From assembly GCF_000153325.1 (NCBI RefSeq), contig NZ_CH724143.1, forward strand, positions 677,672 to 741,671: 64,000 nucleotides of DNA. The letters run 5' to 3'. The DNA is from Photobacterium sp. SKA34. Its GTDB lineage: Bacteria; Pseudomonadota; Gammaproteobacteria; Enterobacterales; Vibrionaceae. Of the stretch, positions 47,566-57,404 are shown piece by piece (within the stretch, counting starts at the first letter, position 1; each line of letters opens with the position of its first letter). Both the position numbers and the translations under genes were made by a program. Below the pieces are notes generated by a model. The model was not told where the DNA came from. It worked only from the letters and a program-made list of their open reading frames with translations, and did no database searches.

Positions 47566-48618
47566 GTGGATTCAATAACGCAAGCAGCATTAGGCGCATC
47601 TGTTGCAGCGGTTGTGGCTGGACGTCACTGTAAACCGAAAACGTTAATAGCAGGAGCCGCTTTAGGCACTTTGCCAGATCTGGATGTATTTATTAGCTAT
47701 GGCGACGCTATTTCAGATACGGTGAAACATCGTGGTTTTAGCCATTCACTTTTTGTGTTGTTACCGTTTTCTTTATTACTGACCGTATTATGGTACCGCT
47801 TTCGACCTACAGTATTAACATTTAGCCGGTTATGGTTACTGATAGCGGCCTGCTTAATCACCCATCCATTACTAGATTCGTTTACCACTTATGGCACTCA
47901 GCTTTTCTGGCCTTTAGATGTCAGCGTAGCCATATCCAGCATCTTTATTATCGATCCGCTTTATACCTTATCTCTACTGGTTATGTTGATTGCGAGCCTA
48001 ATGTGGCGGGAAAAAATGGCTAAGTTATGTGGTCTTGGATTATTAATATCAAGTTCCTATTTAGTATGGTCTGTAGTGGCTTATTCAATCATAAACCAGC
48101 GCCTCCATGATGAAGTTAAAAGTACGCCTTTAGCCAATAAACCGATATTTATTAGTCCAACACCGTTTAATACTGTGTTGTGGCGGATCATTATTTTAGA
48201 TGGTAATAAATATAATGAGGGTTTTTCCTCATTATTAGATAGTAAAAAGAACGGCGCATATTCCATTCAATGGGCTCAGCGAGAGCGGGGATCCTGGCCG
48301 CTGGAGCAAACTTCAAAGCATGTTAATGATCTTATAAAATTTTCAAATAACTTTATGCAATACAAGACCATTGATAACCAAGTAGTAGTAACAGATTTAC
48401 GGCTAGGCTTAACTGAGTATCTCCCCTTTCGATTTGTGGTTGCGAAACGAGCACCTCAAAAAGATTGGCAATTAATTCCCCCGATTAAAATAGAAAAACA
48501 AAAGGTAAAACCGGAACACCTTCCTGCTTTATGGCTACGTTTGCTGGGTAACCAAGATGTGAATGCCGATCTTTGTCATATTAATGAGTGTCCAGAGGTA
48601 ACCGCAAGTCAAAGTTAA
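47566..48618 (+). CDS. Membrane-bound metal-dependent hydrolase, DUF457/YdjM-like
   Basis: The protein has 350 residues. The N-terminal half has several membrane helices and the family's histidine/aspartate motifs: 'GTLPDLDVFISY', 'HRGFSHSLFVLLP' and 'HPLLDSFTTYG'. These probably form a metal site at the membrane face, as in YdjM/YfhO-type (LexA-regulated or phospholipase C-like) hydrolases. The C-terminal half (about 195-350) is soluble. AAAGGAG lies 5 bases before the GTG at 47566, which makes it a better start than the GTG at 47560. The substrate is unknown. Confidence 0.82.
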   Translation: MDSITQAALGASVAAVVAGRHCKPKTLIAGAALGTLPDLDVFISYGDAISDTVKHRGFSHSLFVLLPFSLLLTVLWYRFRPTVLTFSRLWLLIAACLITHPLLDSFTTYGTQLFWPLDVSVAISSIFIIDPLYTLSLLVMLIASLMWREKMAKLCGLGLLISSSYLVWSVVAYSIINQRLHDEVKSTPLANKPIFISPTPFNTVLWRIIILDGNKYNEGFSSLLDSKKNGAYSIQWAQRERGSWPLEQTSKHVNDLIKFSNNFMQYKTIDNQVVVTDLRLGLTEYLPFRFVVAKRAPQKDWQLIPPIKIEKQKVKPEHLPALWLRLLGNQDVNADLCHINECPEVTASQS

Positions 48619-48630
48619 AGATTAAAAGTA

Positions 48631-48657
48631 AAAAGGCACTATTGAGTGCTTTTTTGA
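48631..48657. terminator. Bidirectional terminator between the DUF457 gene and psiE
   Basis: AAAAGGCACT and AGTGCTTTTT form about 10 bp including one wobble with a 4-base loop. Runs of A before and T after allow it to work for both convergent genes. Confidence 0.75.
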
Positions 48658-48673
48658 TTTTTATATCAACAGA

Positions 48674-49108
48674 TTAGTCATCAGATTGTTTTTTGGTTGG
48701 ATCCTCTTGCGTTTCATAAGGCCAGTAATGATGACCGATACGAATAAGTACTGTTGCCGCGGCTAAAACAAATGCGGCTAAGGATAACCAAATAATAAAA
48801 GTGCCATCTAGTTCTTTCATACCCAATGTGATGTAGCGAGCAATCGCCATTATTGCAATATAGATAGGATAGCGAACTGGAATTTTACCATTAACAACAA
48901 ACTGTTGAACCATGGCCAATATTTCCAAATAGATGAACATTAAAAGAATGTCCGTTAGTTGAATATTTCTCTCTACGATGACATGTATAAATTCATTAAA
49001 CATGGCAACGACGGTTGAAAGTGTTATCCCAACCAAAAGAATGGCTTCTAAGGTATGAAATATTTTAAGAAAAGGTTTGCTAAACGCTTTTGGTAAATGG
49101 GAAGGCAT
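48674..49108 (-). CDS. psiE: Phosphate-starvation-inducible PsiE family protein
   Basis: This 144-residue inner-membrane protein has four predicted helices. 'FHTLEAILLVGITLSTVVAMF', 'LLMFIYLEILAMVQQFVVNGKIPVRYPIYIAIMAIARYI' and the C-terminal 'AAFVLAAATVLIRIGHHYWPYE' match PsiE. E. coli psiE is induced by phosphate limitation (PhoB) and repressed by cAMP-CRP; its function is unknown. I did not identify a clear Pho box upstream. Confidence 0.88.
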   Translation of the reverse strand: MPSHLPKAFSKPFLKIFHTLEAILLVGITLSTVVAMFNEFIHVIVERNIQLTDILLMFIYLEILAMVQQFVVNGKIPVRYPIYIAIMAIARYITLGMKELDGTFIIWLSLAAFVLAAATVLIRIGHHYWPYETQEDPTKKQSDD

Positions 49109-49217
49109 AATTGCTCCAAAAATAGCATTAATGGCTGATAAGCATGCGGTTATTATATGAAGCTATAGACTCTGTGACAGTAATAAATGTAAAAAATTAA
49201 CTGGATGTTGGTTATTT

Positions 49218-49257
49218 AGCCATTAAAAGTAAGGTTTATTACTTTTAATGGCTTTTT
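49218..49257. repeat. 13-bp inverted repeat between cobO and psiE
   Basis: AGCCATTAAAAGT and ACTTTTAATGGCT pair perfectly around a 10-base loop. A run of five T follows on the plus strand. On the minus strand, where cobO would need a terminator, the tail is TAAATAA, so termination of cobO is only plausible. Confidence 0.55.
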
Positions 49258-49262
49258 AGTAT

Positions 49263-49868
49263 TTACCAATCAATCCCTTTTCGTGCTTTTATCCCGCTTT
49301 CGAAGGCATGCTTAACATTACGCACTTCTGATACAGTATCGGCAATGTCGAGTAATTGTCGGTGTGCCGCTCGTCCTGTAATGATCACCGACTGTGTCGT
49401 AGGACGCTGTTCTATAGCTTCAATAACGTCATCTAACGCAATGTAATCGTAGGTGATCATATAAGTAAGCTCATCGAGTAATACAACATTATAGCTATCA
49501 TCAGCTAGCATTGCTTTACACTGTTGCCATGTTTCTTTCGCAGCAGCCGTATCGGCTTCTTTGTTTTGGGTTTCCCATGTAAATCCAGTCGCCATTACTG
49601 CAAAGTTGACACCGTGTTGCTCTAGTAAATTACGCTCACCACAATCCCATGTGCCTTTTATAAATTGCCCGACACCACAGTGCTGACCATGACCGACAGC
49701 TCGCGCAATCATGCCAAATCCAGAAGTAGATTTTCCTTTACCATTACCAGTGATTACCAGAACCAGTCCTTTCTCTTGTTGGGCTGCATCGATACGAGCA
49801 TCGACTTGCTCTTTTAATTTTTGTTGGCGCGCTTTATGGCGATCATCCTTGTTAGTTGTATCTGTCAT
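49263..49868 (-). CDS. cobO: Corrinoid adenosyltransferase (CobO/BtuR)
   Basis: This 201-residue enzyme transfers the adenosyl group of ATP to cob(I)alamin or cobinamide. The P-loop is 'ITGNGKGKSTSGFGM' (about residue 39). 'GVGQFIKGTWDCGER' and 'NVVLLDELTYMITYDYI' are the family's conserved lines. The basic N-terminal helix is usual. It lies at the end of a cobT-cobS-cobO operon, 9 bases after cobS. Confidence 0.95.
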   Translation of the reverse strand: MTDTTNKDDRHKARQQKLKEQVDARIDAAQQEKGLVLVITGNGKGKSTSGFGMIARAVGHGQHCGVGQFIKGTWDCGERNLLEQHGVNFAVMATGFTWETQNKEADTAAAKETWQQCKAMLADDSYNVVLLDELTYMITYDYIALDDVIEAIEQRPTTQSVIITGRAAHRQLLDIADTVSEVRNVKHAFESGIKARKGIDW

Positions 49869-49877
49869 CTGAAATCC

Positions 49878-50705
49878 TTAAAAATGATAATGACTCGCAA
49901 AGGTCAATAATGTCAGGTATCCGGTTATCTCTGCAAGTTGTTGTGTCGCTCCTAAACAATCACCGGTATATCCACCTAGTTGCCGTTTGAACCAATAGCC
50001 ACAACTTTGACGAATAAAGACGGTTGTTATAAGACAACTTAATGCGAGAGATAGAGGTAATATTGAAAGTATTAATATTCCAGTCGTTAGTAATATCCCA
50101 ATATCTAGCAAAGATTGCTGATTGGCTAAAGGTTTAACTTTACTGTCCTGATCTGCGCGTACATAAGGGTAAGAGAAGATAAGACTTGCAGCAGCAATTC
50201 GACTTATACATTGAATCACAATGAAGGCATAAATAGGGAGGTAGAGGTTTATATCAGCCAATGAGACCAATGTTACCCATTTTAAACCTAATGCCATTAT
50301 TAGTGCTGAAGCGCCATACGTACCAAGGCGAGAATCTTTCATTATATTGAGCTTTGACTCAATCGTCCAACCACCACCAAAGCCGTCAAACACATCAGCT
50401 AGTCCATCTTCATGGAAAGCTCCCGTGAGTAAGAGGCTTGAAATCATTGCTATACCAATCGCAATTGTAGGGGGGAAAAGCAGAATAAATATTAGGTATA
50501 TTAAGCTACATATCCCTCCAACAATAAGACCAATAACACCAAAATAGCGATTGGCATGATTTAATCGCTCAGTGCTAAATGGAGTACTGATTGGTATAGG
50601 AATACGAGTGAAAAACGCGAGTGCGACTAAAAAGAGTTGCCATTGATATCGATAACTACTTTCCGTTAGTGATGCTTTGTTCTCAGTTTGGTGTTTGGTG
50701 CTCAC
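49878..50705 (-). CDS. cobS: Adenosylcobinamide-GDP ribazoletransferase CobS
   Basis: This 275-residue integral membrane enzyme joins adenosylcobinamide-GDP with alpha-ribazole, the last condensation of B12 assembly. 'FLVALAFFTRIPIP', 'GAFHEDGLADVFDGFGGG' (the acidic metal site) and 'KDSRLGTYGASALIMAL' are diagnostic. The start GTG overlaps the cobT stop by 4 bases (GTGA), indicating coupling. Confidence 0.95.
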   Translation of the reverse strand: MSTKHQTENKASLTESSYRYQWQLFLVALAFFTRIPIPISTPFSTERLNHANRYFGVIGLIVGGICSLIYLIFILLFPPTIAIGIAMISSLLLTGAFHEDGLADVFDGFGGGWTIESKLNIMKDSRLGTYGASALIMALGLKWVTLVSLADINLYLPIYAFIVIQCISRIAAASLIFSYPYVRADQDSKVKPLANQQSLLDIGILLTTGILILSILPLSLALSCLITTVFIRQSCGYWFKRQLGGYTGDCLGATQQLAEITGYLTLLTFASHYHF

Positions 50706-51730
50706 ACAGTAACCCCTGCATCATCAAAACTCGCCATATCATTGTAAAAGGCACACGCAGCTTTAATTAAAGGCAATGCCAATACTGCTCCAGTTCCTTC
50801 ACCTAAACGTAGGCCTAAGTTAAGTAATGGCGAGGCATTAAGATGTTGAAGCATACGGTGGTGTCCGGCTTCTTCTGAATGATGACAGAAAACAAGATAA
50901 TCGATAACATGTGGATTGAGCGCGACAGCCAGTAAGGCAGCTGCAGTTACAATGAAGCCATCAACCAATACAATCATGCGGTTTTCAGCCGCTTGTAATA
51001 TACCACCTGTGATTTGCGCAATTTCAAAGCCACCAACAGCGGATAACACTTTTAACGGATCGCCTGTCGCACTATAGTGATGTTTACAGGCAAGACGAAT
51101 AAGCGCTAATTTCTTTTGATATTGGCTGTCATCAATACCTGTACCATGCCCGGTGCAAGCATCTGCAGGAAGATTTAACAGTAATGCCATAATCGCGGCA
51201 GCACTGCTGGTATTACCGATCCCCATTTCCCCAAAAGCAATAAGGTTGGTCCCTGATTGATGTAGAGAATCAACAACGCTCGCTCCTGAAGATATTCCTT
51301 GTTGTACGGTATCAAGCGACATTGCATCCTGAGTGGTGAAATCTTGAGTTCCTTTGCCTAATGACTGTCTGATTAAATCTGGATGGTCATCAACATCGCC
51401 TAAAATCCCAGCATCAACAATTTTAAGCGCCATATTATTGCTGCGGCAAAAACAGTTCGCTGCTGCACCGCCGGCCAAAAAATTATGTACCATTTGGGTG
51501 GTGACTTCTGCGGGCGCAATACTTATTCCATGATGTGAAACTCCATGATCTGCTGCAAAAATAAGGAGATGAGGATTATCAATGGTTAGTGTATCGCTTT
51601 GTTGGATTAAAGCGAGTTGTTCAGCAAGTGGTTCTAATTGGCCTAAAGCACCAATGGGCTTCGTTTTATTATCAATGCGTTTTTTAATGTGGATAGATTG
51701 AGTTTTATCAACAGGAGAAATGGTAAACAC
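50702..51730 (-). CDS. cobT: Nicotinate-nucleotide-dimethylbenzimidazole phosphoribosyltransferase CobT
   Basis: This enzyme makes alpha-ribazole phosphate from nicotinate mononucleotide and dimethylbenzimidazole, supplying the lower ligand of B12. 'KPIGALGQLEPLAEQLA', 'FAADHGVSHHGIS', 'GEMGIGNTSSAAAIMALL' and the C-terminal 'LRLGEGTGAVLALPLI', with the catalytic glutamate, are typical. The frame is open to 51769. The GTG at 51730 has AAAGGA 9 bases upstream and gives 342 residues, close to the usual length. No cobalamin riboswitch is visible upstream; only about 160 bases are available. Confidence 0.94.
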   Translation of the reverse strand: MFTISPVDKTQSIHIKKRIDNKTKPIGALGQLEPLAEQLALIQQSDTLTIDNPHLLIFAADHGVSHHGISIAPAEVTTQMVHNFLAGGAAANCFCRSNNMALKIVDAGILGDVDDHPDLIRQSLGKGTQDFTTQDAMSLDTVQQGISSGASVVDSLHQSGTNLIAFGEMGIGNTSSAAAIMALLLNLPADACTGHGTGIDDSQYQKKLALIRLACKHHYSATGDPLKVLSAVGGFEIAQITGGILQAAENRMIVLVDGFIVTAAALLAVALNPHVIDYLVFCHHSEEAGHHRMLQHLNASPLLNLGLRLGEGTGAVLALPLIKAACAFYNDMASFDDAGVTV

Positions 51731-51849
51731 AGTGCGAATCCTTTGCCGAATGTTTGAAATATTAATCACTTAATAAGATGATTGTTTCAGAAAAACGGAC
51801 ATAAGGGGAGCCGAAACGAGAAAAAAAAGGAAAAACATGATCTACAGGT

Positions 51850-51876
51850 AAAAAAAGCCCACCTTGTAAGTGGGCT
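51850..51876 (-). terminator. Terminator of the SulP gene
   Basis: Minus-strand AGCCCAC and GTGGGCT (7 bp) are followed by six or more T, 13 bases after the stop. Confidence 0.9.
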
Positions 51877-51888
51877 TGTAAATATATC

Positions 51889-53445
51889 TTAGCCGAGTAC
51901 GTCGGAAGCAACTTTATAGGTTGGATCTTCAAGAACGTTAACTTCTACCAAACTGCCTGCTTTTTTCAGCAGTTTACTGCACTCAGGGCTTAAATGACGC
52001 AAATGAATGGTTTTATTACGATTAGCATAACGTTCTGCAATTGTATCAATCGCTTCGATAGCGGAATGATCGGCAACACGTGATTTAGCAAAATCAATGA
52101 TCACTTCTTTTGGATCATTTTGAGCATCAAATAACTCAAGGAAATGTGATACTGAACCAAAGAAAAGTGGACCATTTACTTGGTAAACTTTTGCACCATT
52201 ATCATCAATGTGGCTTGCCGCATAAATTTCTTTAGCGTGATTCCAAGCGAACACGAGTGCAGAGTAGATAACACCGACAAGGACTGCAACCGCAAGATCT
52301 GCAATTACCGTAACGCTAGTTACTAAGATAATGGTAAAGAAATCGTGCTTAGGCACTTTACGCATCATCTTGAAGCTTGCCCATTCAAAAGTCCCGATCA
52401 CAACCATGAACATTACACCAACAAGTGCTGCAAGCGGGATCATTTCAATAAATGATGAACCGAATAAGATGAACAGTAGTAGGCCAATGGCAGCAGTAAT
52501 ACCGGATAAACGACCACGACCACCTGAGTTAATATTGATCATTGATTGACCAATCATGGCACAACCGCCCATTGCACCGAATACTGAACAAGTAACGTTT
52601 GCAACACCTTGGCCAACACATTCACGGTTACCATGACCACGTGTATTTGTCATTTCATCAATAACAGTTAGCGTTAGTAATGATTCGATTAAACCAACGG
52701 CTGCAAGAATTAATGAGTAAGGCAAAATAATTTTTAGGGTTTCGAGGTTAAAGCCAACATCCGGTAAAGCGAATGTTGGTAAAGAGCCTGCAAGTGTTGC
52801 ATTTGCGTCACCACTCATGGTGCGAACAAAATCGACGACAGTGCGAGAGTCTAAACCTAAGATATGAACTAATGCTGTAACAGTTAAAATGGCAACAAGT
52901 GAAGAAGGGACTGCTTTAGTTAGTTTTGGTAAAAAATAAATGATAAACATGGTTAACGCAACCAAGCCTAACATGATGTAAAGCTGTGTGCCGTGCATCC
53001 ATTCTAAGCCGCCATTAAGAGCCGGAACTTTAAACTGGCCTAACTGAGCTAAGAAAATCACAATCGCAAGACCGTTAACAAAACCGATCATAACAGGATG
53101 AGGTACCATTCGAATAAATTTACCGAGACGGAACACTCCCGCTAGAATTTGTAGTAAACCAGCAAGCATGACGGCAGCAAAAAGATATTGAATTCCGTGC
53201 TGGGCAACAAGGCTAACCATTACAACGGCCATTGCACCTGTGGCACCTGAAATCATACCTGGACGACCACCTAGAATGGCAGTAATTAAACCTACTATAA
53301 AGGCTGCGTATAAGCCAACCATCGGGTCTACGCCAGCAACGAATGCGAAAGCAACGGCTTCAGGTACCAGCGCAAGTGCAACGGTTAAACCTGAAAGTAC
53401 GTCGTTTTTGACGGATTGATGAGTTTTTTGGGGAAAATCTAACAT
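51889..53445 (-). CDS. SulP family inorganic anion transporter with STAS domain
   Basis: The protein has 518 residues. The membrane part has about 12-14 helices, including '[35 protein letters not shown]' and '[15 protein letters not shown]', the SulP signature region. A C-terminal cytoplasmic STAS domain (about 410-505) has '[20 protein letters not shown]' and '[19 protein letters not shown]'. Related proteins move sulfate, bicarbonate (BicA) or other anions with Na+; the substrate cannot be read from the sequence. Transcribed alone. Confidence 0.93.
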   Translation of the reverse strand: MLDFPQKTHQSVKNDVLSGLTVALALVPEAVAFAFVAGVDPMVGLYAAFIVGLITAILGGRPGMISGATGAMAVVMVSLVAQHGIQYLFAAVMLAGLLQILAGVFRLGKFIRMVPHPVMIGFVNGLAIVIFLAQLGQFKVPALNGGLEWMHGTQLYIMLGLVALTMFIIYFLPKLTKAVPSSLVAILTVTALVHILGLDSRTVVDFVRTMSGDANATLAGSLPTFALPDVGFNLETLKIILPYSLILAAVGLIESLLTLTVIDEMTNTRGHGNRECVGQGVANVTCSVFGAMGGCAMIGQSMININSGGRGRLSGITAAIGLLLFILFGSSFIEMIPLAALVGVMFMVVIGTFEWASFKMMRKVPKHDFFTIILVTSVTVIADLAVAVLVGVIYSALVFAWNHAKEIYAASHIDDNGAKVYQVNGPLFFGSVSHFLELFDAQNDPKEVIIDFAKSRVADHSAIEAIDTIAERYANRNKTIHLRHLSPECSKLLKKAGSLVEVNVLEDPTYKVASDVLG

Positions 53446-53635
53446 GTTAGTTGAGGATTCTTCTATTATTGGCTGTATTTAAAGCGCATTTTGGTTAACG
53501 GAATGCTACAGAAAGTTGTAATTAGCTTCAACTTTTGTTGGCTAATAACGGCATTTACTCCGCTTACAAGTAAAAAATTAGAGCTATATGTAATCATTAA
53601 ACATAAAGTGCGCTGGTTTTGACTCATAATTAGAT

Positions 53636-53667
53636 AATAAAAAAGCCATGCAAGAGCATGGCTTTTT
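53636..53667 (-). terminator. rne terminator
   Basis: Minus-strand AAAAGCCATGC and GCATGGCTTTT form an 11-bp stem with a 4-base loop followed by TTTATTA, about 20 bases after the rne stop. Confidence 0.93.
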
Positions 53668-53685
53668 CATTGCTAAACGTAACTT

Positions 53686-56600
53686 TTAGTCAAAAGAAGG
53701 TTTAGTCATTGGTGCTGCAGCACTGTTTGTTGCTGTTTGGCTACCCGCTGCACGAGTATTGGTACGCTCGCGTAATGGTGCCGCTTGAACAACAGATCCT
53801 GAAACATGCTCTTCAGGTGCTGGCGCTTTTGTCATTGCAGAAGCAGCATGGAAACCACGAGGTGAGGTTGCCATTACCGCTGTTGCTACAGCAGGTAAAT
53901 CAACAACTGGAGCTACAGGTGACTTAATTTCAACTGTCTCTTCTATTTTGATTACCGGAGCTGCTACTTCTTCAACAATAACAGGTTGCTTGATTACTGA
54001 CTCTACAGCAGGCTCAGACTTTATTTCTACTGTTGTTTCTTCTGCTGTAAAGCGTGGGAAGACTTTACCCATCGCCATTTCAGGAATAGCAACACCAGAA
54101 AGTGTCCTTGCTTCAACTGCAACTACTTCAGATTTAGCTTCTACTATTGGTGTATTAATGATGATGTCATTTGTTTCAACTTCATCAATTACATCTGCAG
54201 TATCGGCTTTCTCTTTTGTGATGTTTTTCTCAACAGTTGCTTCAACGGCTGGCTTGATACGAGACCAAACTTTACCCATTGCCATTTCAGGAATTGCAAC
54301 ACCTGAAGTAGGACGCATTGTTTTTGGCTTTTCAACGATAGAAACAACATTGACCATCTCGCTAATACTATCGGCAGCATCAACAGCTGCTTGCTCAATA
54401 GCATTTGCTTCTTCATTGGTAACAAAGTCAGATTTCTCTACGCGTGTATCACGCATACGGCGACGGCGTTGACCACTTGCACGTAAATGACGTGGTGAGC
54501 GGCGATTACGACGTTGAGTGCCCTCTTGCTCTTCATTATCAGTTTGCTCGTCAGTCACACTTTGAGTTTGTTCAGGTTTGTCTTGTGCTTCTTTAGCAAT
54601 GCTAGTACCCAATGCCATTAATGGTGATGGCGTTTGTTCTACAACAGTCTCAACAGCTTCAACTTTTTCGACAGCATCAACTGCTACATTTTGTTGTTCA
54701 ACTGATTTTTCAACATTATCTGTGATACGTACTTTTTTACGAAGTTGACGACGCTGGCGACGTTGCTTCACTTTTACCGCTTTTTCTTCGCTATCACGTT
54801 GTGCATCAGCAGGTTGTTCAGTTGTGGCTTTAGCTATTTGCTCGCCTTGTTGTTGACGTTGCTGTTTTTGCGCTTGAATTTCTTCTTTACGAGACTGACG
54901 CTTTTGCTCTTTCGCTTCATCGTTATTACGGTTTTGGCGAGGAGCTTTTGCAGCCTTATCGTTTTGCTGTTGACGGTTTTTGTCGTTACGGTCATTGCGG
55001 CGACGATTTTGGCGTTGCTCGTTATTACGTTCTTGACGTTCGTCATTGTTCTCAACATCGTTGTTATCTTGTCGACTATTACGACGGTTGTTATCACGAC
55101 TGTTGTCACGGTTATTACGACGGTTGTCAGAACGATCGTTGCGACGATTGTTGTTGCGACGATTATTTTGATTGTTGTTTTGTTCTGCTTTTGCTTCAAC
55201 AGGTTTCTCTTGTTGCTGTTCAGGGCTACCAGAGAAGAATGATGCTAATGCAGAGAAGAAACGGCTCAAAAGACCAGGTTTCTGGGTTGATTCAGTGACA
55301 GGCTTAGCCGCTACTTTTGGTGTCGGCTTAGCTGCAGGTTTTGCAACAGGAGCTGGTTGTTTTGGTGCAGTGAAACCTTGAAGTACTGGCTCTTCACGTT
55401 TTTTGATAACGCGCTCAGGTTGTGGTATTTCAATCGCTTCAGCTTCTTTTAACGCTTCTAACGTTTTAGGAATATGGTATGAAAGTGTGTCTTGCTCTTC
55501 ACCTTCACGAATACGCAGAACTTCAAAGTGCGGCGTTTCCATATCAGAGTTAGGAACGATAACAACACGTACACCGTGGTACTTTTCAATGTGTTGAACT
55601 GAACGACGCTTTTCGTTTAGAAGGTACGAGGCAACAGGCACAGGCACAATAGCAAGTACTTGTGAGCTGTTATCTTTCAGTGCTTCTTCTTCGATTAGTC
55701 GTAGGATTGATAATGATAGTGATTCATTATCACGAACCACACCAGTACCAGAACAACGAGGACAAACGTGGTGGCTCGCTTCTGCAAGAGAAGGGCTTAA
55801 ACGTTGACGAGACATCTCAAGTAGACCGAAACGTGAGATTCGACCGATTTGAACACGTGCGCGATCCATACGAACAGCTTCACGTAAACGGTTTTCAACT
55901 TCACGCTGGTGGCGAACAGGTGTCATATCAATAAAGTCGATAACAACCAGACCACCTAAGTCACGTAGACGTAATTGACGTGCAATTTCATCGGCAGCTT
56001 CTAAGTTTGTCTGTAATGCTGTTTCTTCAATATCGCCGCCCTTTGTTGCACGAGCAGAGTTAATATCGATAGACGTTAATGCTTCTGTTGGGTCAATAAC
56101 AACAGAGCCACCTGAAGGTAAACGAACTTCGCGCTGGAACGCAGAGTCAATTTGGCTTTCAATTTGGTAGTGGCTAAATAGTGGAACCTCACCCTCGTAA
56201 CGCTTAACGCGAGACAAGAAATCAGGACGAACTAATTTAATATGATCACGTGCGCGGTCGAAAATTTTCGGGCTATCGATTAGAATTTCACCGATGTCAC
56301 GACGTAAATAATCGCGGATTGCACGAGCAATCACATTACTTTCTTGGTGGATAAGAAACGGAGCTGATTGTGAATCGGCTGCTTCTTTTACAGCATTCCA
56401 ATGGTTAAGTAGAACGTTTAAATCCCACTCAAGCTCTTCACCTGATTTACCCACACCAGCTGTACGTACAATTAGGCCCATACCTTGCGGTAAGTCTAAT
56501 GTGCTTAGTGCAGCTTTAAGTTGGGTACGCTCTTCACCTTCGATACGACGAGAAATACCGCCAGCACGAGGGTTGTTAGGCATTAAAACAAGGTAACTAC

Positions 56601-56970
56601 CCGCTAGAGAGATAAAAGTAGTAAGGGCTGCGCCTTTGTTTCCACGTTCTTCTTTATCAACTTGAACGATAACTTCTTGGCCTTCTTTTAGGACTTCCTT
56701 GATATTAGGACGACCTTGGTAAGAATAATTGGCAGGGAAGTAATCTTTCGCAACTTCTTTAAGAGGAAGGAAACCATGACGCTCAGCACCATAGTCAACG
56801 AACGCTGCTTCCAGACTTGGTTCGATGCGTGTGATGCGGCCTTTGTAGATATTTGCTTTTTTAGATTCGTGACCAGGGCTTTCGATATCAAGATCAAATA
56901 GCTTTTGGCCATCAACTAATGCGACGCGCAACTCTTCCTTCTGAGTCGCGTTAATCAACATTCTTTTCAT
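53686..56970 (-). CDS. rne: Ribonuclease E
   Basis: This 1094-residue endoribonuclease is the scaffold of the RNA degradosome. Residues 1-530 are catalytic. They include an S1 domain from about 35, the catalytic aspartate region '[13 protein letters not shown]' and '[12 protein letters not shown]', and the Zn-link 'CPRCSGTG' (about residue 404). The C-terminal half is disordered. It has an amphipathic membrane anchor ('[15 protein letters not shown]', about 570), a long Arg/Asn-rich RNA-binding region (about 595-720) and a tail '[16 protein letters not shown]' like the PNPase-binding site. '[13 protein letters not shown]' occurs twice (54277-54315 and 54073-54108). A long leader precedes it. 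Confidence 0.97.
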   Translation of the reverse strand: MKRMLINATQKEELRVALVDGQKLFDLDIESPGHESKKANIYKGRITRIEPSLEAAFVDYGAERHGFLPLKEVAKDYFPANYSYQGRPNIKEVLKEGQEVIVQVDKEERGNKGAALTTFISLAGSYLVLMPNNPRAGGISRRIEGEERTQLKAALSTLDLPQGMGLIVRTAGVGKSGEELEWDLNVLLNHWNAVKEAADSQSAPFLIHQESNVIARAIRDYLRRDIGEILIDSPKIFDRARDHIKLVRPDFLSRVKRYEGEVPLFSHYQIESQIDSAFQREVRLPSGGSVVIDPTEALTSIDINSARATKGGDIEETALQTNLEAADEIARQLRLRDLGGLVVIDFIDMTPVRHQREVENRLREAVRMDRARVQIGRISRFGLLEMSRQRLSPSLAEASHHVCPRCSGTGVVRDNESLSLSILRLIEEEALKDNSSQVLAIVPVPVASYLLNEKRRSVQHIEKYHGVRVVIVPNSDMETPHFEVLRIREGEEQDTLSYHIPKTLEALKEAEAIEIPQPERVIKKREEPVLQGFTAPKQPAPVAKPAAKPTPKVAAKPVTESTQKPGLLSRFFSALASFFSGSPEQQQEKPVEAKAEQNNNQNNRRNNNRRNDRSDNRRNNRDNSRDNNRRNSRQDNNDVENNDERQERNNEQRQNRRRNDRNDKNRQQQNDKAAKAPRQNRNNDEAKEQKRQSRKEEIQAQKQQRQQQGEQIAKATTEQPADAQRDSEEKAVKVKQRRQRRQLRKKVRITDNVEKSVEQQNVAVDAVEKVEAVETVVEQTPSPLMALGTSIAKEAQDKPEQTQSVTDEQTDNEEQEGTQRRNRRSPRHLRASGQRRRRMRDTRVEKSDFVTNEEANAIEQAAVDAADSISEMVNVVSIVEKPKTMRPTSGVAIPEMAMGKVWSRIKPAVEATVEKNITKEKADTADVIDEVETNDIIINTPIVEAKSEVVAVEARTLSGVAIPEMAMGKVFPRFTAEETTVEIKSEPAVESVIKQPVIVEEVAAPVIKIEETVEIKSPVAPVVDLPAVATAVMATSPRGFHAASAMTKAPAPEEHVSGSVVQAAPLRERTNTRAAGSQTATNSAAAPMTKPSFD

Positions 56971-57140
56971 TATATTGTACTCATTTATTGTCGTTGTATT
57001 AGTATGCTAGTTACATCTGTTTTTTGATGGCGCCGGACTCCAAGTCTGATGTACGGTTGCAACCTCACGGTTGGAATGCAGGAGTGCTTTCTGGCCACAC
57101 TTATCAGCCAACTGTATGTGAGATGGTTAGATCTAAAAAA
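56971..57140 (-). promoter_or_regulatory. Structured rne leader (rne5-like)
   Basis: The minus-strand leader has several short hairpins, such as AACCGTGAGGTT and a GGACTCCAAGTC-type pairing (TCAGACTTGGAGTCC on the coding strand). E. coli rne has a 361-nt leader whose hairpins bind RNase E and give autoregulation (Rfam rne5). Equivalence here is inferred from position and structure, not from an alignment. Confidence 0.55.
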
Positions 57141-57404
57141 TACAGCTGGTATCACCACATTGAAGTGGTTGTATCTGTCACATCAAAAAAAAATGTAATT
57201 TGACGCACTAAAAAACTCCGATAACCCTAACGTCTTACGCCATTTGCTGCGTTTATTATCTGAGTTGTATAAAAAATAGCCATAAAGATGATTATATGCT
57301 CATCTTGTCAATGAAGTAGGCAAAAAAACCTACCTCAGCACACAATGATAGCAGGCTCACTTTTTTGCGGCAATCTGCTTTATTTGCGTGATACAATCAA
57401 ACCC
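57141..57404. other. Divergent promoter region of rne and rluC
   Basis: There is no ORF other than the unsupported upstream extension of rluC. The remaining rne leader and the promoters of both genes must lie here. Confidence 0.4.

Noticed and set aside
51731..51888. Cobalamin riboswitch upstream of cobT
   Set aside because: The space is too short for a full aptamer and no B12-box sequence is visible.
54745..55242. Long plus-strand ORF (165 codons) opposite rne
   Set aside because: It is the antisense of the low-complexity Arg/Asn-rich part of RNase E; its own sequence is a repetitive hydrophobic string with no domain.
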